From: Arthrinium phaeospermum
Taxonomy: Eukaryota; Ascomycota; Sordariomycetes; Amphisphaeriales; Apiosporaceae
Assembly (NCBI GenBank): GCA_006503535.1
Contig: QYRS01000006.1
Location: forward strand, 2,356,001 to 2,420,000
DNA length: 64,000 nucleotides
Direction of reading: 5' to 3'
Below the pieces are notes generated by a model. That model saw only the letters and a list, made by a program, of their open reading frames with translations, searched no databases and was not told where the DNA came from. Below, in pieces: positions 33,367 through 43,850 of this stretch (positions are counted from its first letter, which is position 1; every line of letters starts with the position of its first letter). A program made the translations under genes and the position numbers.

Positions 33367-35644
33367 ATGACTGAATCCGATCGATATGAGTGCCTGGAGA
33401 AGATTGGTAAGAGATTTCATCGCTTCCTCTACCCACTCAACCACCCCGACCTGTACTGACCGCTGCTGTCCACGCCCTATAGGCCATGGCTCCTTTGGTA
33501 TCATCCGCAAAGTGAGGAGGAAGACCGACGGCATGGTCCTCTGCCGGAAAGAGATCAGTTACCTCAAGATGTCCCAGAAGGAACGGGAACAGTTACACGC
33601 CGAATTCCAGATCCTGTCATCCCTGCGACACCCCAACATTGTCGGATACTACCACCGAGAACACTTGAAGATCTCTCAAGATCTTCACCTCTACATGGAA
33701 TACTGCGGCAACGGCGATCTCGGCCGCGTCATTCGAGAACTTACCCAGCAAAATAAATACGCCGAGGAGGCTTTCGTCTGGAGCATCTTTTCGCAACTAG
33801 TCACCGCTCTTTACCGGTGTCACTACGGCATTGACCCCCCAGATGTCGGCAAACACGTCCTGGGACTTGGCGCAACCGCAAAGCCTAAGATTCCGCCCGG
33901 AGGAATGACTATCCTCCATCGTGACCTAAAGCCTGAGAATGGTAAGTGACGCACTATCTGCATTGCATGCTTCCATAGTCGGCGGGATTTGTTGCTAACA
34001 CAAACCTCAGTCTTCCTGGGAGAGGACAACTCAGTCAAGCTGGGTGACTTTGGTCTGTCCAAGGTGATGCAGTCGCACGACTTTGCCTCAACATACGTCG
34101 GTACTCCGTTTTACATGTCGCCAGAAATCTGTGCCGCCGAGCGGTATACGCTCAAGTCGGATATCTGGTCTTTGGGCTGCATCATGTACGAGCTGTGCAC
34201 GAAGGAGCCGCCTTTCAATGCGAAATCACACTTCCAGCTGGTCCAGAAGATTAAGGAGGGGAAGATAGCGCCTTTGCCTGCCATCTATTCGGCCGAACTT
34301 ATGGGAGTGATCCGGGATTGCTTGAAGACGAACCCAGACCGCCGACCGGACACAGCCTCCTTGCTAAACATGCCGGTCGTGCGTTTAATGCGCAAGGAGC
34401 GTGAAGTGGTAGATATGGGCAAGTTGGTGAAAATCAAGGAGGACGCGCTGGAGAGGAAGCTCAAGGAAGCCGAGCGCAAGCTGGAGAACGAGAAGGTCTT
34501 TGCCAGACAAGAAATCGAGAACGGTCTACGAAGAGAGTGGGAGGTGAAGGCTCGCTTGGAAATTGACCGCCTGGTCAGTGAAGAGATGGAGCAACTCCGA
34601 CAAAGATTTGAAGCCGAGGTAGCGGCACGAGTTCAGGAGGAACTTCAAAAGAAGGCTGTTACTTTCGCCAACGTCCAACAGTCTCAGGAATTCACCTCGT
34701 CCAAGTCTACCGACTACCCTCAATCGATTGGCGGAGCGAGCACAGATTTGGATGGCGAGTTCCCTTCGACTACCGACATCACCGAACTCTCGATCGACTC
34801 CCCCGAGCCTGCGCCTATCAAGAAGACCAACCGAACCCCCTTCGGCCGAGCTCAGACCATGTTTGCTGGTGGCCTCGGAACACCCATGGATATCGAAATG
34901 GCATCTCCATCGCCTATTCCCCTTGCTGCTTTGTCTCTATCACCGCGCCGCAACGCAGCTACCAAGGTGCCTTCGTCCAACGTACCGGCCATCTTCGCTG
35001 AAGCCGATAACGAAAAGTACCGAGATGCCGACCCGGTTCTCTCGGAGTCTGAAGATGACGATGAGCCATTGGCTCCGTCACCAACTCGCAACGTCCGATC
35101 GAACAAGAACCCCTTCGGCCCGAAGCGCCCTATCCTCCCTGTCACCAAGACGGCCCCAATGGGTCGCCTGAGAACGCAAACTGGTCCTTTCAATGGCAAC
35201 AAGCCCGTTCATCCTCTGCCTCATGGCTCGTCAATCCCCGAGTTACAGTCCAAGGCCAGCAACTGTGCCCTGCGTGGTAACTCGCCCAACCGTCGTCTCA
35301 GCAAGATTCCATCTGCTGCGAATCTGAATTCGCTCAGCAACCAAGAGACCGGCCTCCAGCGCAAAAACTCGCTGAAGGACCAGCAGCAGTCAGAGTCAGC
35401 CCTTAGTAAGGTCACTGCTAAGAACAACCTTAAGGGTCGGACTTTGGTGGAGCTGCAGCAAGCTCGTGCTGGCGGACGGGGCATCGAGAACACCGTGAAC
35501 ATCAGCCCCAAACGCGCCTTCAAGGACCGCATGGGTAACCGAAGCCAAGACAGCACCCTCGACCCCCCTGCGGTCTGGGACCCGGAGAGGGACGAGATGC
35601 CCAGCCCGTTCCTGGTGCGTAGGAAGCCCATTCTCCGGGTCTAG
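33367..35644 (+). CDS. nimA: G2-specific mitotic protein kinase NIMA
   Basis: Ser/Thr kinase that drives entry into mitosis in filamentous fungi, acting at chromatin, spindle pole bodies and nuclear pores. Exons 33367-33406, 33483-33941 and 34011-35644 give about 710 residues (A. nidulans NIMA is 699). The catalytic domain is N-terminal: glycine loop GHGSFG (14-19), Lys36 in VLCRKEISY, catalytic Asp161 in HRDLKPEN, DFG at 179-181 and activation loop TYVGTPFYMSPE. The fungal NIMA insert before HRDLKPEN (DPPDVGKHVLGLGATAKPK) is present. After the kinase domain comes a long coiled coil (about 285-390) for oligomerisation, then a Ser/Pro-rich regulatory tail with many S/T-P sites and the conserved RTLVELQQARAGG motif. 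All key residues are intact. Confidence 0.97.
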
Positions 35645-36718
35645 GCTTCTTGGCCCAGAGTTCCCCCTTTACGCAAGTTGCTGCTTCGAGAGCAGCATAA
35701 TAACGAAAACAACAACCACCACCAGTGATTTTGCATCTTGCATTATTTTTCACTCATTGCACCGGATTTTCTTTTTTCACTGTACAAAGGCAAATTCACA
35801 TACAAGATACCACCGAAAGCAACTTTCGGCATAATACCTGCCCAACTTGCGCGCACTTTTTTTTCATTTGTACCACCGGTTTGGTTGCATGAAAGACAGG
35901 GAAGGGGACGGACGTCTCTGACTTGGAAGAAGAGAGTTTTTGGCTCTTCACATTGCGGATCATTCGCCTGGAGAATGGATAAGGAATGGAGGGTTTTTGA
36001 CTATCACGACGACATGTTTCAGGGGGTTCTACGACGGAGTAGAACAAGGCGTCTCTCACATTTTTGGAATTTTTGGTCTCAACTGGACAAGTTGTTGCCT
36101 GGTTATTGTTTTCTCTGCATTTTGCTTTGCGGTGCATTGTCAATGAATGTCTGCATGCAAACATGGCGAAAAGCGTTTCGGTCGGCGATGAGAGTTCAGG
36201 GGTTGTGATTACTGCATATCGGGGACGTTGTGTAGTAGTAGTAGTAGCAGCAGCAGCAGTATGGTGTATGGTGTGGCAGGCAGGCACGTTGGCTTCTCCC
36301 CGATAGTGCTGTGCTGTGTTTTCGGTGTTTGTCGGAGTACTCTGAGAGGTTCTATTGGTTTCATTTGGTCTATTAGTTTTTCCCTCACTCTCTTCATGCA
36401 TACTTGTTTGATAGAGCGAGCATTGAATCGAAAATGCATATCTAATCTTTGATGGATCATAATGCAGTGATGAAGGGGCTGCTTGTTTCTTTGCTTTATG
36501 CATAAGTACGGCCCTCTCAACTTGACATTTCGCTACCTTGAGCAGCAGCGGATATGTATAGGAGTAAGTCACTTTCAAGAGAAGGCGGGTGGCATGAGAA
36601 TGTCTAATATGATCTAGTTCTGTACGATCCTTCTAAGCGGAGTATGAACTGGCAAATCTACGTTACAGGATTCAATGTCATTCCCCATCGGGGCGGTTCA
36701 GATGGATATATAAACCAC
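35645..36718. other. Convergent 3' region, NIMA / gatA
   Basis: 1.1 kb between convergent genes. It holds only a trinucleotide repeat (36232-36258); no gene or RNA recognised. Confidence 0.6.
36232..36258. repeat. Microsatellite (GTA)5(GCA)4
   Basis: Compound trinucleotide repeat in the spacer between NIMA and gatA; no coding role. Confidence 0.9.
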
Positions 36719-38414
36719 TTATTCCTGTTTGGACCGGATATGCCCAGCTACAGCCAGTAGCCTCGCATCATCCCAGAACTGCCCGATGAGCTGCACGCCT
36801 CCAAAGTCGACCGAATCTTCCTCGCTCTTGGGAAGAGCCATGGGGATACTGATGGCCGGTAGCCCTGCTAGACTGGCCGGCACTGTGAAGACGTCGTTCA
36901 TGTAGGAGTCGAAGGGGTCTGTTTGGCGATGTCGCTCAGCCTTGGCGGCGTCGTGGGCGCCGTCGGGCAGAGCAGGAAGTCGATCTGGGCCGGGCCGAGC
37001 TTGGACTCGAGCGTGACGGACTCGTCCATGTCGCTGAGGTCGAACTGCTGCTCCCTGTTGCCGTCGTCGTCGTCGTCGTCGTGCTCGTTTTCCAGCAGCG
37101 GGTTGGACAGGCGGAAGACGCGGTCGAAGTCCCGGCGCACGAGCCGCCGGACCCGCTGCGCCTGCTTGAAGTAGTTGTCGACGGCCTCGGAGCTGAGGGT
37201 GTAGGAGCCCAGCAGGATGCGCCGCTTCACCTCGGGACCGAAGCCCTCGCCTCGCGTCTTGGCGTACAGGATGCCGTTGAGGGCGTCGCTGTCCTCCACC
37301 GAAACGGACGAAGCTCGCTTCCCGTAGCGGATGCCGTCGTACTTGGACAGGTTAGAGGCCGCTTCGGCGGGCGCAATGACGTAGTATGCCGAGAGCGCGC
37401 TCTTGGTTGAAGGAAGGGACACGGGGACGACGCGGCCTCCCTGCTCCTTGATTTTATCGGCGACCTGCATCCAGCCTTCCTTGATACGGGGACTGAGCTC
37501 TTCAATGTTGTACTCGATTGGCAGGCCGAAGGTCAGGCCGCGCAGACCTTGCGACTGGAGGTCTGCTGGTGGTGGCGTACTTCGAGAAGAGGGATAGTAT
37601 TGGCGCTCCGAGACACACCTCTCCCGTACAGTCGCCGGAAGAGACGTGGGATCTTTTGGGTCGTGCTCCATGCATACGGCATGGATGATTTCTTGTATGG
37701 GCGCCACCTCCTTGGCGATGAGACCGACGGTGTCGAGCGAGTTGGCGTAGGGCACCACGCCCCAGCGCGAGAGCATGCCGTACGAGGGCTTGAAGCCCAC
37801 CGTGTTCGTGTAGGCCGCGGGCATGCGGATCGACCCGCCCGTGTCGGTGCCCAGCGCCACCGTCGCGTGTCCCATGCCGACGGCCACGGCGCTGCCGCCC
37901 GAACTACCGCCCGCGGAGCGGCCCTCTAGCTGGTTGGAGACCTGGCCGTACGGCGTGTTGGTCGAGTGCGTTCCCATGCCGAACTCGTCCATGTTGGTCT
38001 TGCCCCAGAGCTCCGCGCCCAGCCGCTGCTCGATCTGCGTCACAATGGTTGCGGTGAAGGGCACCTCGTGGCCCGTCAGGATGCGCGAGGCGCATGTCGT
38101 CGGCAGGCCCTGGGCCGCGATATTGTCTTTCACGGCGAGTCGGATTCGGGCCCCGTCCGCAGGGGGCGAAGGGGGAGGATGCGCTTCGTCCACTATACTT
38201 CAATGCTTAGCCTTGCATGCTTGGGAGGAAAAGGGGGTGTCTTTTCTTCATGGTTATGGAAGCGGTAGTACCCACCTCCGGCGATGAAGGCATTCGTCTT
38301 GGTGGGCAGACTTGCTGCTGATGCCAAACGTAGTGGGGGCGTCCTTCTCAGCCTCAGGGAGGGTAAGACCCCTGAGGGGATCTTGGAGCGGAGATGCCTG
38401 ACATGTGTAGACAT
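36719..38414 (-). CDS. gatA: Mitochondrial glutamyl-tRNA(Gln) amidotransferase subunit A, with frameshift
   Basis: Amidase subunit of the GatFAB/GatCAB complex (yeast HER2), which converts Glu-tRNA(Gln) to Gln-tRNA(Gln) in mitochondria. Exon 1 (38414-38276) encodes a basic, Ser/Leu-rich presequence (STHVRHLRSKIPSGVLPSLR); exon 2 runs 38192-36719. The amidase catalytic triad is present: Lys68 (VKDNI), cis-Ser143 (GGSSGG) and nucleophile Ser167 (GTDTGGSIRMP). A run of Asp residues from (GTC)n at about 37063-37080 interrupts the middle. The frame breaks at a GGGG run (36914-36917). Before it the frame reads to a stop after LSDIAKQTP. The neighbouring frame continues with the conserved FDSYMNDVFTVPASLAGLPA and ends GHIRSKQE. 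One missing base restores a family-like 537-residue protein, so this is either a real mutation or a homopolymer sequencing error. Confidence 0.88.
37063..37080 (-). repeat. (GTC)6 tract coding poly-Asp in gatA
   Basis: Six perfect GTC units on the plus strand, read as Asp codons on the coding strand (HDDDDDD). Such acidic runs are not part of the amidase fold and probably form a surface loop. Confidence 0.9.
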
Positions 38415-38916
38415 GTAGACCGCTCAATTGTGCTACAGCTCTAAGGGTGTGAGAGCTTCTTGTAATATCGATTGTAAAATCACGAGCCCAGATTTCGCAT
38501 TTGAGCTTCACATTACGTCCCCCGGCGGCGGTACACTGCCTGAGCTTTAGTCCATTTTAGGTAGTAGCCAGTGGACTAGCAGCTCAATAGCCCACGGCCA
38601 ACAGGCCCGGCCCACTAGACTTATCGGGTAATTGATTGGAGGGCGCGGCAGCTTATCACGCTGCAGGTGAATGACGCAGGTACAATTGCAGGCATGGGGA
38701 GGCAGCTGATCAACGGTCCCTCAGGGTCATCTATCCCCAAACACCTAGCTACCCTTCTCATACATGGTGACACGCGGCTTTGCATTTTCATTTTCTCAAA
38801 TATCATTCCCAGGTACTGTTTCTTTGTAGCGAAAAGGCTTGAGTATCCTAAAGCGTTTGTTGGATTTTAGAGTTCGATCGATGGCTTAGACGCATCCAAA
38901 TCCAGCGTCCATCACC
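38415..38916. promoter_or_regulatory. Divergent intergenic region, gatA / phosphoesterase
   Basis: About 500 bases between two start codons; the promoters of both genes must lie here. No motif called. Confidence 0.5.
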
Positions 38917-40876
38917 ATGTTCATCGACACCGTACTAGTAGCTGCGTCGCTGGCGACGGTAGCCGGAGCTGCCCAACCTGGAGCTCCTAAGCCTGTCGCC
39001 GCACCCATGCGAGACCTGGAATGGGGTCAAATCAACTTCTTACATACCACAGATACACATGGCTGGCATGGCGGTCATTTACAAGAGTAAGATATTCTAT
39101 CGATGATCCCTTGTCATCCCGTGCTCCCTCGCCATCTGATGTGATGCTTACTGGCGCGTCAACAGGCCGCAGTATTCGGCCGACTGGGGCGACTATGTCT
39201 CCTTTGCCGAGCACATGAAGAAGAAGGCCGATGAGCAAGGCGTCGATCTCCTCCTCATAGACACGGGCGATCGGATAGAGGGGAACGGCCTGTACGATGC
39301 CTCGGACCCCAAGGGCAAATACACCTCCGACGTCTTCCGCCAGCAGCCCCTCGACGTCATCTGCACTGGGAACCACGAGCTATACCAAGCCTCATCTGTG
39401 AAGCGCGAGCACGAGATTACTGTCCCCAACTACAGGGAGTCGTACCTCGCATCCAACCTGGATTACATCGAACCCGAGACCGGCAACCAAATCCCGCAGG
39501 CGCAGCGGTACCGCAAGTTCACCACCAAGAACCAGGGCCTTACCGTCGTGGCGCTCGGCTTCATCTTCGACTTCGACCGGGGCGCCAACAACAGTGTTGT
39601 GCAGCAGGTACAGGAGACGGTCAAACAGGATTGGTTCCTGCAGGCCATTCGAGAGAAACCTGACCTTTTCGTCGTCGCAGGGCATGTCGGACTTCGCATG
39701 AAAGAGTTTGATTTGATTTACAAGGTCATCCGTGACCAGAACTGGTACACCCCTATCGCGTTCTTCGGAGGTCACGCCCACGTAAGAGATGCGCGAAAGT
39801 TCGACGACAAGGCATATGCCATTGCTAGTGGTCGATACATGGAGACGATCGGCTGGGTGTCTATGGATGGGATTAAGAAGAAATCAGTAGCACAAGCTGC
39901 AGATGTATCGACCGAGGCAGCAACCTTGTCCTGGAAGAGACGCTACATCGACAACAACCTATACGGACTGCACTACCACACCGGTTTGAACGAGACTACG
40001 TTTCCCACGGAGAATGGTCGTAACGTTACGAAACTGATCACCGAGAGTCGCAAGTCCTTGAAGCTGGACAACGCTTATGGATGTGCACCCCAAAACCTGT
40101 GGATGAGCCGTGCCGAGTTTCCCAGCAACTCCAGCGTCTTCACCTGGCTCCAAGAGCAAGTCATTCCCGATATGGTCAACAACAAGGACAGGAAGAACAT
40201 CCCAAGACTTGCTATCGCGAATACCGGAATGGTTCGCTTCGATATCTTCAAGGGTGCTTTCACCACCGACTCTACGTTCATAGTGTCACCGTTCCTGAGC
40301 CGCTGGAATTACATCCAGGACGTACCTTACAGTGTTGCCAAGAGGGTCATCGACCTGCTCAACCGCGGCGGCCAAGTCGCCGCCTTCGAAGCAGACCCTG
40401 CTTTAGACACCAAATACCTCGTCAGTCCCGAGCAGTGGTCTTTCCGAACCCGTCCTCAGTTCGAAGCGACGGCTGCTCACGAGGAATCCGGTATGCGCAT
40501 CGCGGAGGATGCGGATCAAAAGCCCCTGGCTGGTGGCAAACAGAATATCGCAGAGGACAGCAACAAGCCCGACCTGATCGGCGGTTATACTACGCAAGAT
40601 GACCTCGGAACCGATGGCGATGATACAGAGCACTCGCCGATCAAGTTCTACGCGGTGCCCAACTGCATTCAGACCCCCATAGATTTCCCAGCCGATGGCA
40701 GCGAGCCTGCAACGGTGGACCTCGTTTTCGTTGACTACACCCAGCCATACGTATTGGCGGCGCTCCGCTACAGCGGCGGCGATTACACGACTGACGACGT
40801 TAAACCGTACTCGGACCTTAGCATGACGGACATGATGGTCAAGTGGATTAGCGAGAACTGGACAGGTAAATGCTAG
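38917..40876 (+). CDS. Secreted calcineurin-like metallophosphatase, 5'-nucleotidase type
   Basis: Probable secreted or vacuolar metallophosphoesterase related to 5'-nucleotidases and to yeast YHR202W. Exons 38917-39086 and 39166-40876 give about 626 residues. The first 19 residues ([19 protein letters not shown]) form a signal peptide. Metal-site motifs appear in order: LHTTDTHGW (Asp46, His48), DTGDR (Asp92), GNHE (Asn126, His127), a later VAGHVGLR and [10 protein letters not shown] (the GHxH motif). The C-terminal half matches the 5'-nucleotidase substrate-binding region in layout ([20 protein letters not shown], then [20 protein letters not shown]). Several N-glycosylation sequons are present (for example NNSV, NETT). 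The exact substrate is unknown; a nucleotide or sugar-phosphate ester is plausible. It is divergent from gatA. Confidence 0.92.
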
Positions 40877-41224
40877 ATTCTGGGAGCAGAACAAGGGCGA
40901 GAATTTTCAGCACAACCAGTTAGATTGTAGTATGCCCGTTTACGGTACGTGGGAAGGGCGAATCTGATACGAATGTTATGGGACGAGAACTGCATCTTGT
41001 TATCCAGGACGGCTTCAATGCCTAGAATGAGACGGGTCATGAATCAAGGCTAAGATCTTTTGATAAATTGAATATTAATTACAAAACACTTAAGATGGTT
41101 TTCTCGAAAGTCCATGATTTGAGCATTTTAAGGCTTGGTTTGGTTTATAGGGGTATCATATTGCTCCGTAAAGGGGCTTGAAGTGTACAGGAGAACTTAG
41201 GAATCGTATTTCTCTCAAGGTTTC
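40877..41224. other. Convergent 3' region
   Basis: 348 bases of A+T-leaning 3' flank between the phosphoesterase and PRP38. Nothing else seen. Confidence 0.65.
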
Positions 41225-42082
41225 TTACGACTCCTCGTCTCGACTTCTCGATCTGCGCCGACTTCGTGATTCTGACCTCTCCCGATCTTCGCTCCGCCGA
41301 CGATCTTCACTACTGCTGCGCCTGTCCCTCCTCTCACTATCCTCCCTGACTTCACCTTCATCGTCATCGCTATTTCTCGCACCATCGTCGCTATCACCGC
41401 CATTTATCATCTCGACGTCGTCTTCGTCGTTTTCTTTGTCTTTGTTTTCATCATCGTCATCGTCATCCAGCAGGTCCTCGATATCGCCCAGGGGGCTGAC
41501 CCTCGGCTCGAGCTGGTCGAGGTCCTCGTACATCTCGCGCTTGCCCATCTGCCACATGCTCGTGGCGCACACGCGGTCCTTGGTGAGCAGGTCGTCGACG
41601 AACTGGTCGACGTAGGTGAGGGAGGTGCCGGCGCGGGCGCGGCGGCGCAGCTTGCGGCGGTCCTCGAGGTAGGGCTCGAGCGTGCGGTAGACGTCGGGGG
41701 CGGTGCGCGTCAGGCGCACGTAGAAGAGGGCCAGGGCGCGCAGGTACTTGAACTTGTCGCCGCCGAAGCCGAGGTACTCGCGCAGGACCGCGTCCGAGGG
41801 CGCCAGCTGCAGCAGCTTGAAGGCCAGGCACAGGAAGGGCGTCGGCTTCTGCGAGGACCCGTACGTGCCGCCCACGAACCGGACGTGGCGCACCACCCGG
41901 TCCACGATGTCGGCCTCGTTGACGCCGAAGCACTGGTCTTTGAAGAAGAAGGACTCGACGATGCGCTCGCGCACGGCTTTCTCGAGGATCGTGGAGGGGT
42001 TCAGGCCGTTGGGCGTCAGGGCGATGTTGGCCGAGCCGCGCTCGTCGAGGAACTGGCGCGCGTCGGCGCGGTGGGTGGCCAT
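41225..42082 (-). CDS. prp38: Pre-mRNA-splicing factor Prp38
   Basis: Tri-snRNP protein needed for spliceosome activation (release of U4 from U6, B complex stage), acting in the nucleus. Intronless, 285 residues. The PRP38 domain fills residues 1-180 (ILEKAVRERIVESFFFKDQC, VGGTYGSSQKPTPFLCLAFK, YLGFGGDKFKYLRALALFYV, and FVDDLLTKDRVCATSMWQMG). The C-terminal third is first acidic (poly-Asp/Glu, residues about 205-240) and then Arg/Ser/Glu-rich with RS and RE dipeptides, as in metazoan Prp38; budding yeast Prp38 has no comparable RS tail. The ATG follows a pyrimidine-rich sense-strand leader. It lies 957 bp from the 3' end of ISY1, another spliceosome gene on the same strand; they are too far apart to be co-transcribed. 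Confidence 0.96.
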   Translation of the reverse strand: MATHRADARQFLDERGSANIALTPNGLNPSTILEKAVRERIVESFFFKDQCFGVNEADIVDRVVRHVRFVGGTYGSSQKPTPFLCLAFKLLQLAPSDAVLREYLGFGGDKFKYLRALALFYVRLTRTAPDVYRTLEPYLEDRRKLRRRARAGTSLTYVDQFVDDLLTKDRVCATSMWQMGKREMYEDLDQLEPRVSPLGDIEDLLDDDDDDENKDKENDEDDVEMINGGDSDDGARNSDDDEGEVREDSERRDRRSSSEDRRRSEDRERSESRSRRRSRSRDEES

Positions 42083-43039
42083 TTTTGGGCTTTCTTTCTT
42101 TCTTCTTCGGGACCGGCTTTCCTTTGTTTGAAAGGGTTACGTCTCGGTTGGTTGGTTTACCCACAAGGACTATATTGCCCTTTTCAGACTAGGTGTTTGG
42201 GAAGTGGTTTGTTCGTTGGGAAGTGTTTGGTTAAGGAGTCACGACGGGAAGCAGGAGGATGGCAATGCGACGACGTGATTGCTGGGCGGGCTGGTTCCAA
42301 TGGCGAAGCTCCCTAATCGATAGTGACTTTTTGGTGGGGCAGCTGAGAGCTCTTGCCTGAAGGAAAGCCAATTCAAGCCATATCAGCCCTACAGCCCCGC
42401 CTCCCCTGTCCTTGAGAGCTCAATTCATTACATGTAAGTACCCCCTAGAGGCTGTAGCCAGCCAAGGTGCATATGAATGTTGAAGTTAGCAGCAGCGATT
42501 CAACATGTGACTCATGTCTTGACCGAATGTTTGCGACAATACTACAAGTCTGGGGAACCTCTTGACATTGTTAACTTCATTCCCCGAGCTTCAGATGAGA
42601 ACTATCCTTGATCCGGGTACATGTTATCACAAGACAAAATTATAAGTTGTCGAGAGGCGATCGACGAATATACATAAAGCTTACAGAGCACCGAGACCTC
42701 ATGGCAGATCACTACATGTAATCTACTACGGATATTGTGACATTCCGCCAGCACGACATATTATCTCCGGCAGAGTCAGAAGTGCTAATGAGACAGATAG
42801 GCCTCCTTTTCTTCTGAATTTCCAGAATATCACTAAGCAACGAAAAAGCATCATGTTGCGTACCGAAACCAGTTGCAATCATCCCAAACGCCACCCAACT
42901 CCTGAGACCCAAAAACTTGTCATGTACAGGAAGTGCCACCCAACCGAAAGTGACGACCCTTGAATTTAGCCCGCTGTGTGAAATACCATACGAAAACCTC
43001 ACATTACCTCTGCCGCCGGGATGTGCTCTACCCACGGCA
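42083..43039. other. Intergenic region, PRP38 / ISY1
   Basis: About 960 bases upstream of PRP38 and downstream of ISY1. Open frame 42712-43035 (minus) shows no recognisable feature. No RNA gene seen. Confidence 0.55.
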
Positions 43040-43850
43040 CTATTGAAGCTGGTCCAGAAGTCTTTTCCGCCTCCGATCCATTAGCTCGTCCTGGACTTCC
43101 TGCAGAGTGGGCAGCTCCCAGCCTTTTCCGTCACCGCTGTCACCGGGTAGGGACTCCCACCCCTTGGGCGCCTCGCTCTTGCCGCCCGCTTGGTTTAATA
43201 ACGTATCGAAGGCCTCCTTCTCCTTTTCGGCCTCGTACTGCAGCAGCGCCTCGTCCTCCTCGTCGGGCGCATATCCGTAGTACTTGGCATCGACCGCCTT
43301 CCTCAGATCGTCTCGGGTCTCCAGGGGCTTCTCCTCTCGGCCTTTCTGCGTCGCGGCCTCAAATAGCTCCTTGACGCCGGGCAATTCCTTGGCGCGCCCA
43401 AAGTACCGGTACCCTTTCCCTCCTCCAGGTATCTCTCTTCCGGTTTCGTCGTAGACTTTGCCGCCCCCGCGCATATAATTTGGCCCGCCTAAATTCCGTA
43501 TCTGGACCTCCCACATGTGCTTTTCGCGCATCAACTTGTTTATTTCATCGTTCAGGTCGCGAATCTGATAATCGCTCAGCGCCGGATCCTGGATCTTGGA
43601 CACCTTGCGCGAGATCTCCTTGAGGGTCTGGCCTCGCCATTTCTCGCAGGACGGGATCGAGTCCACCTCGGTGATAACCTTTGGTCGACGGGTGCGTCCG
43701 GCGTCGATGATTCCCAGGTCTGCCGCTTGCGCCTCGCGGAAGCGGAACAGCATCGACTGGGCCTTCTCACTGTTTCGCGCCTATAGGTGAGGGAAGCGGT
43801 TAGCTGGGTTCGGACGAATTGTCCGCTCGAGGGGGAGGAATGCATACCAT
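43040..43850 (-). CDS. isy1: Pre-mRNA-splicing factor Isy1, start codon alone in exon 1
   Basis: NineTeen-complex-associated factor that stabilises the spliceosome between the two catalytic steps. About 247 residues. Exon 2 (43780-43040) encodes the whole protein except Met1. It opens ARNSEKAQSMLFRFREAQAA, the invariant Isy1 N-terminus, but its first codon is GCG. The missing ATG sits at 43850-43848, directly followed by GTATGC; the 67-nt intron (43847-43781) ends CTATAG and has a CTAAC branch-like site. So exon 1 contributes only the three bases ATG to the coding sequence. Other conserved parts are ITEVDSIPSCEKWRGQ, ISRKVSKIQDPALSDYQIRD, LNDEINKLMREKHMWEVQIR and LGGPNYMRG. If the intron is retained, a 16-codon peptide ends at TAA within the branch region. 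The internal ATG (codon 11) is a less likely start because the conserved residues before it would be lost. Confidence 0.94.
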
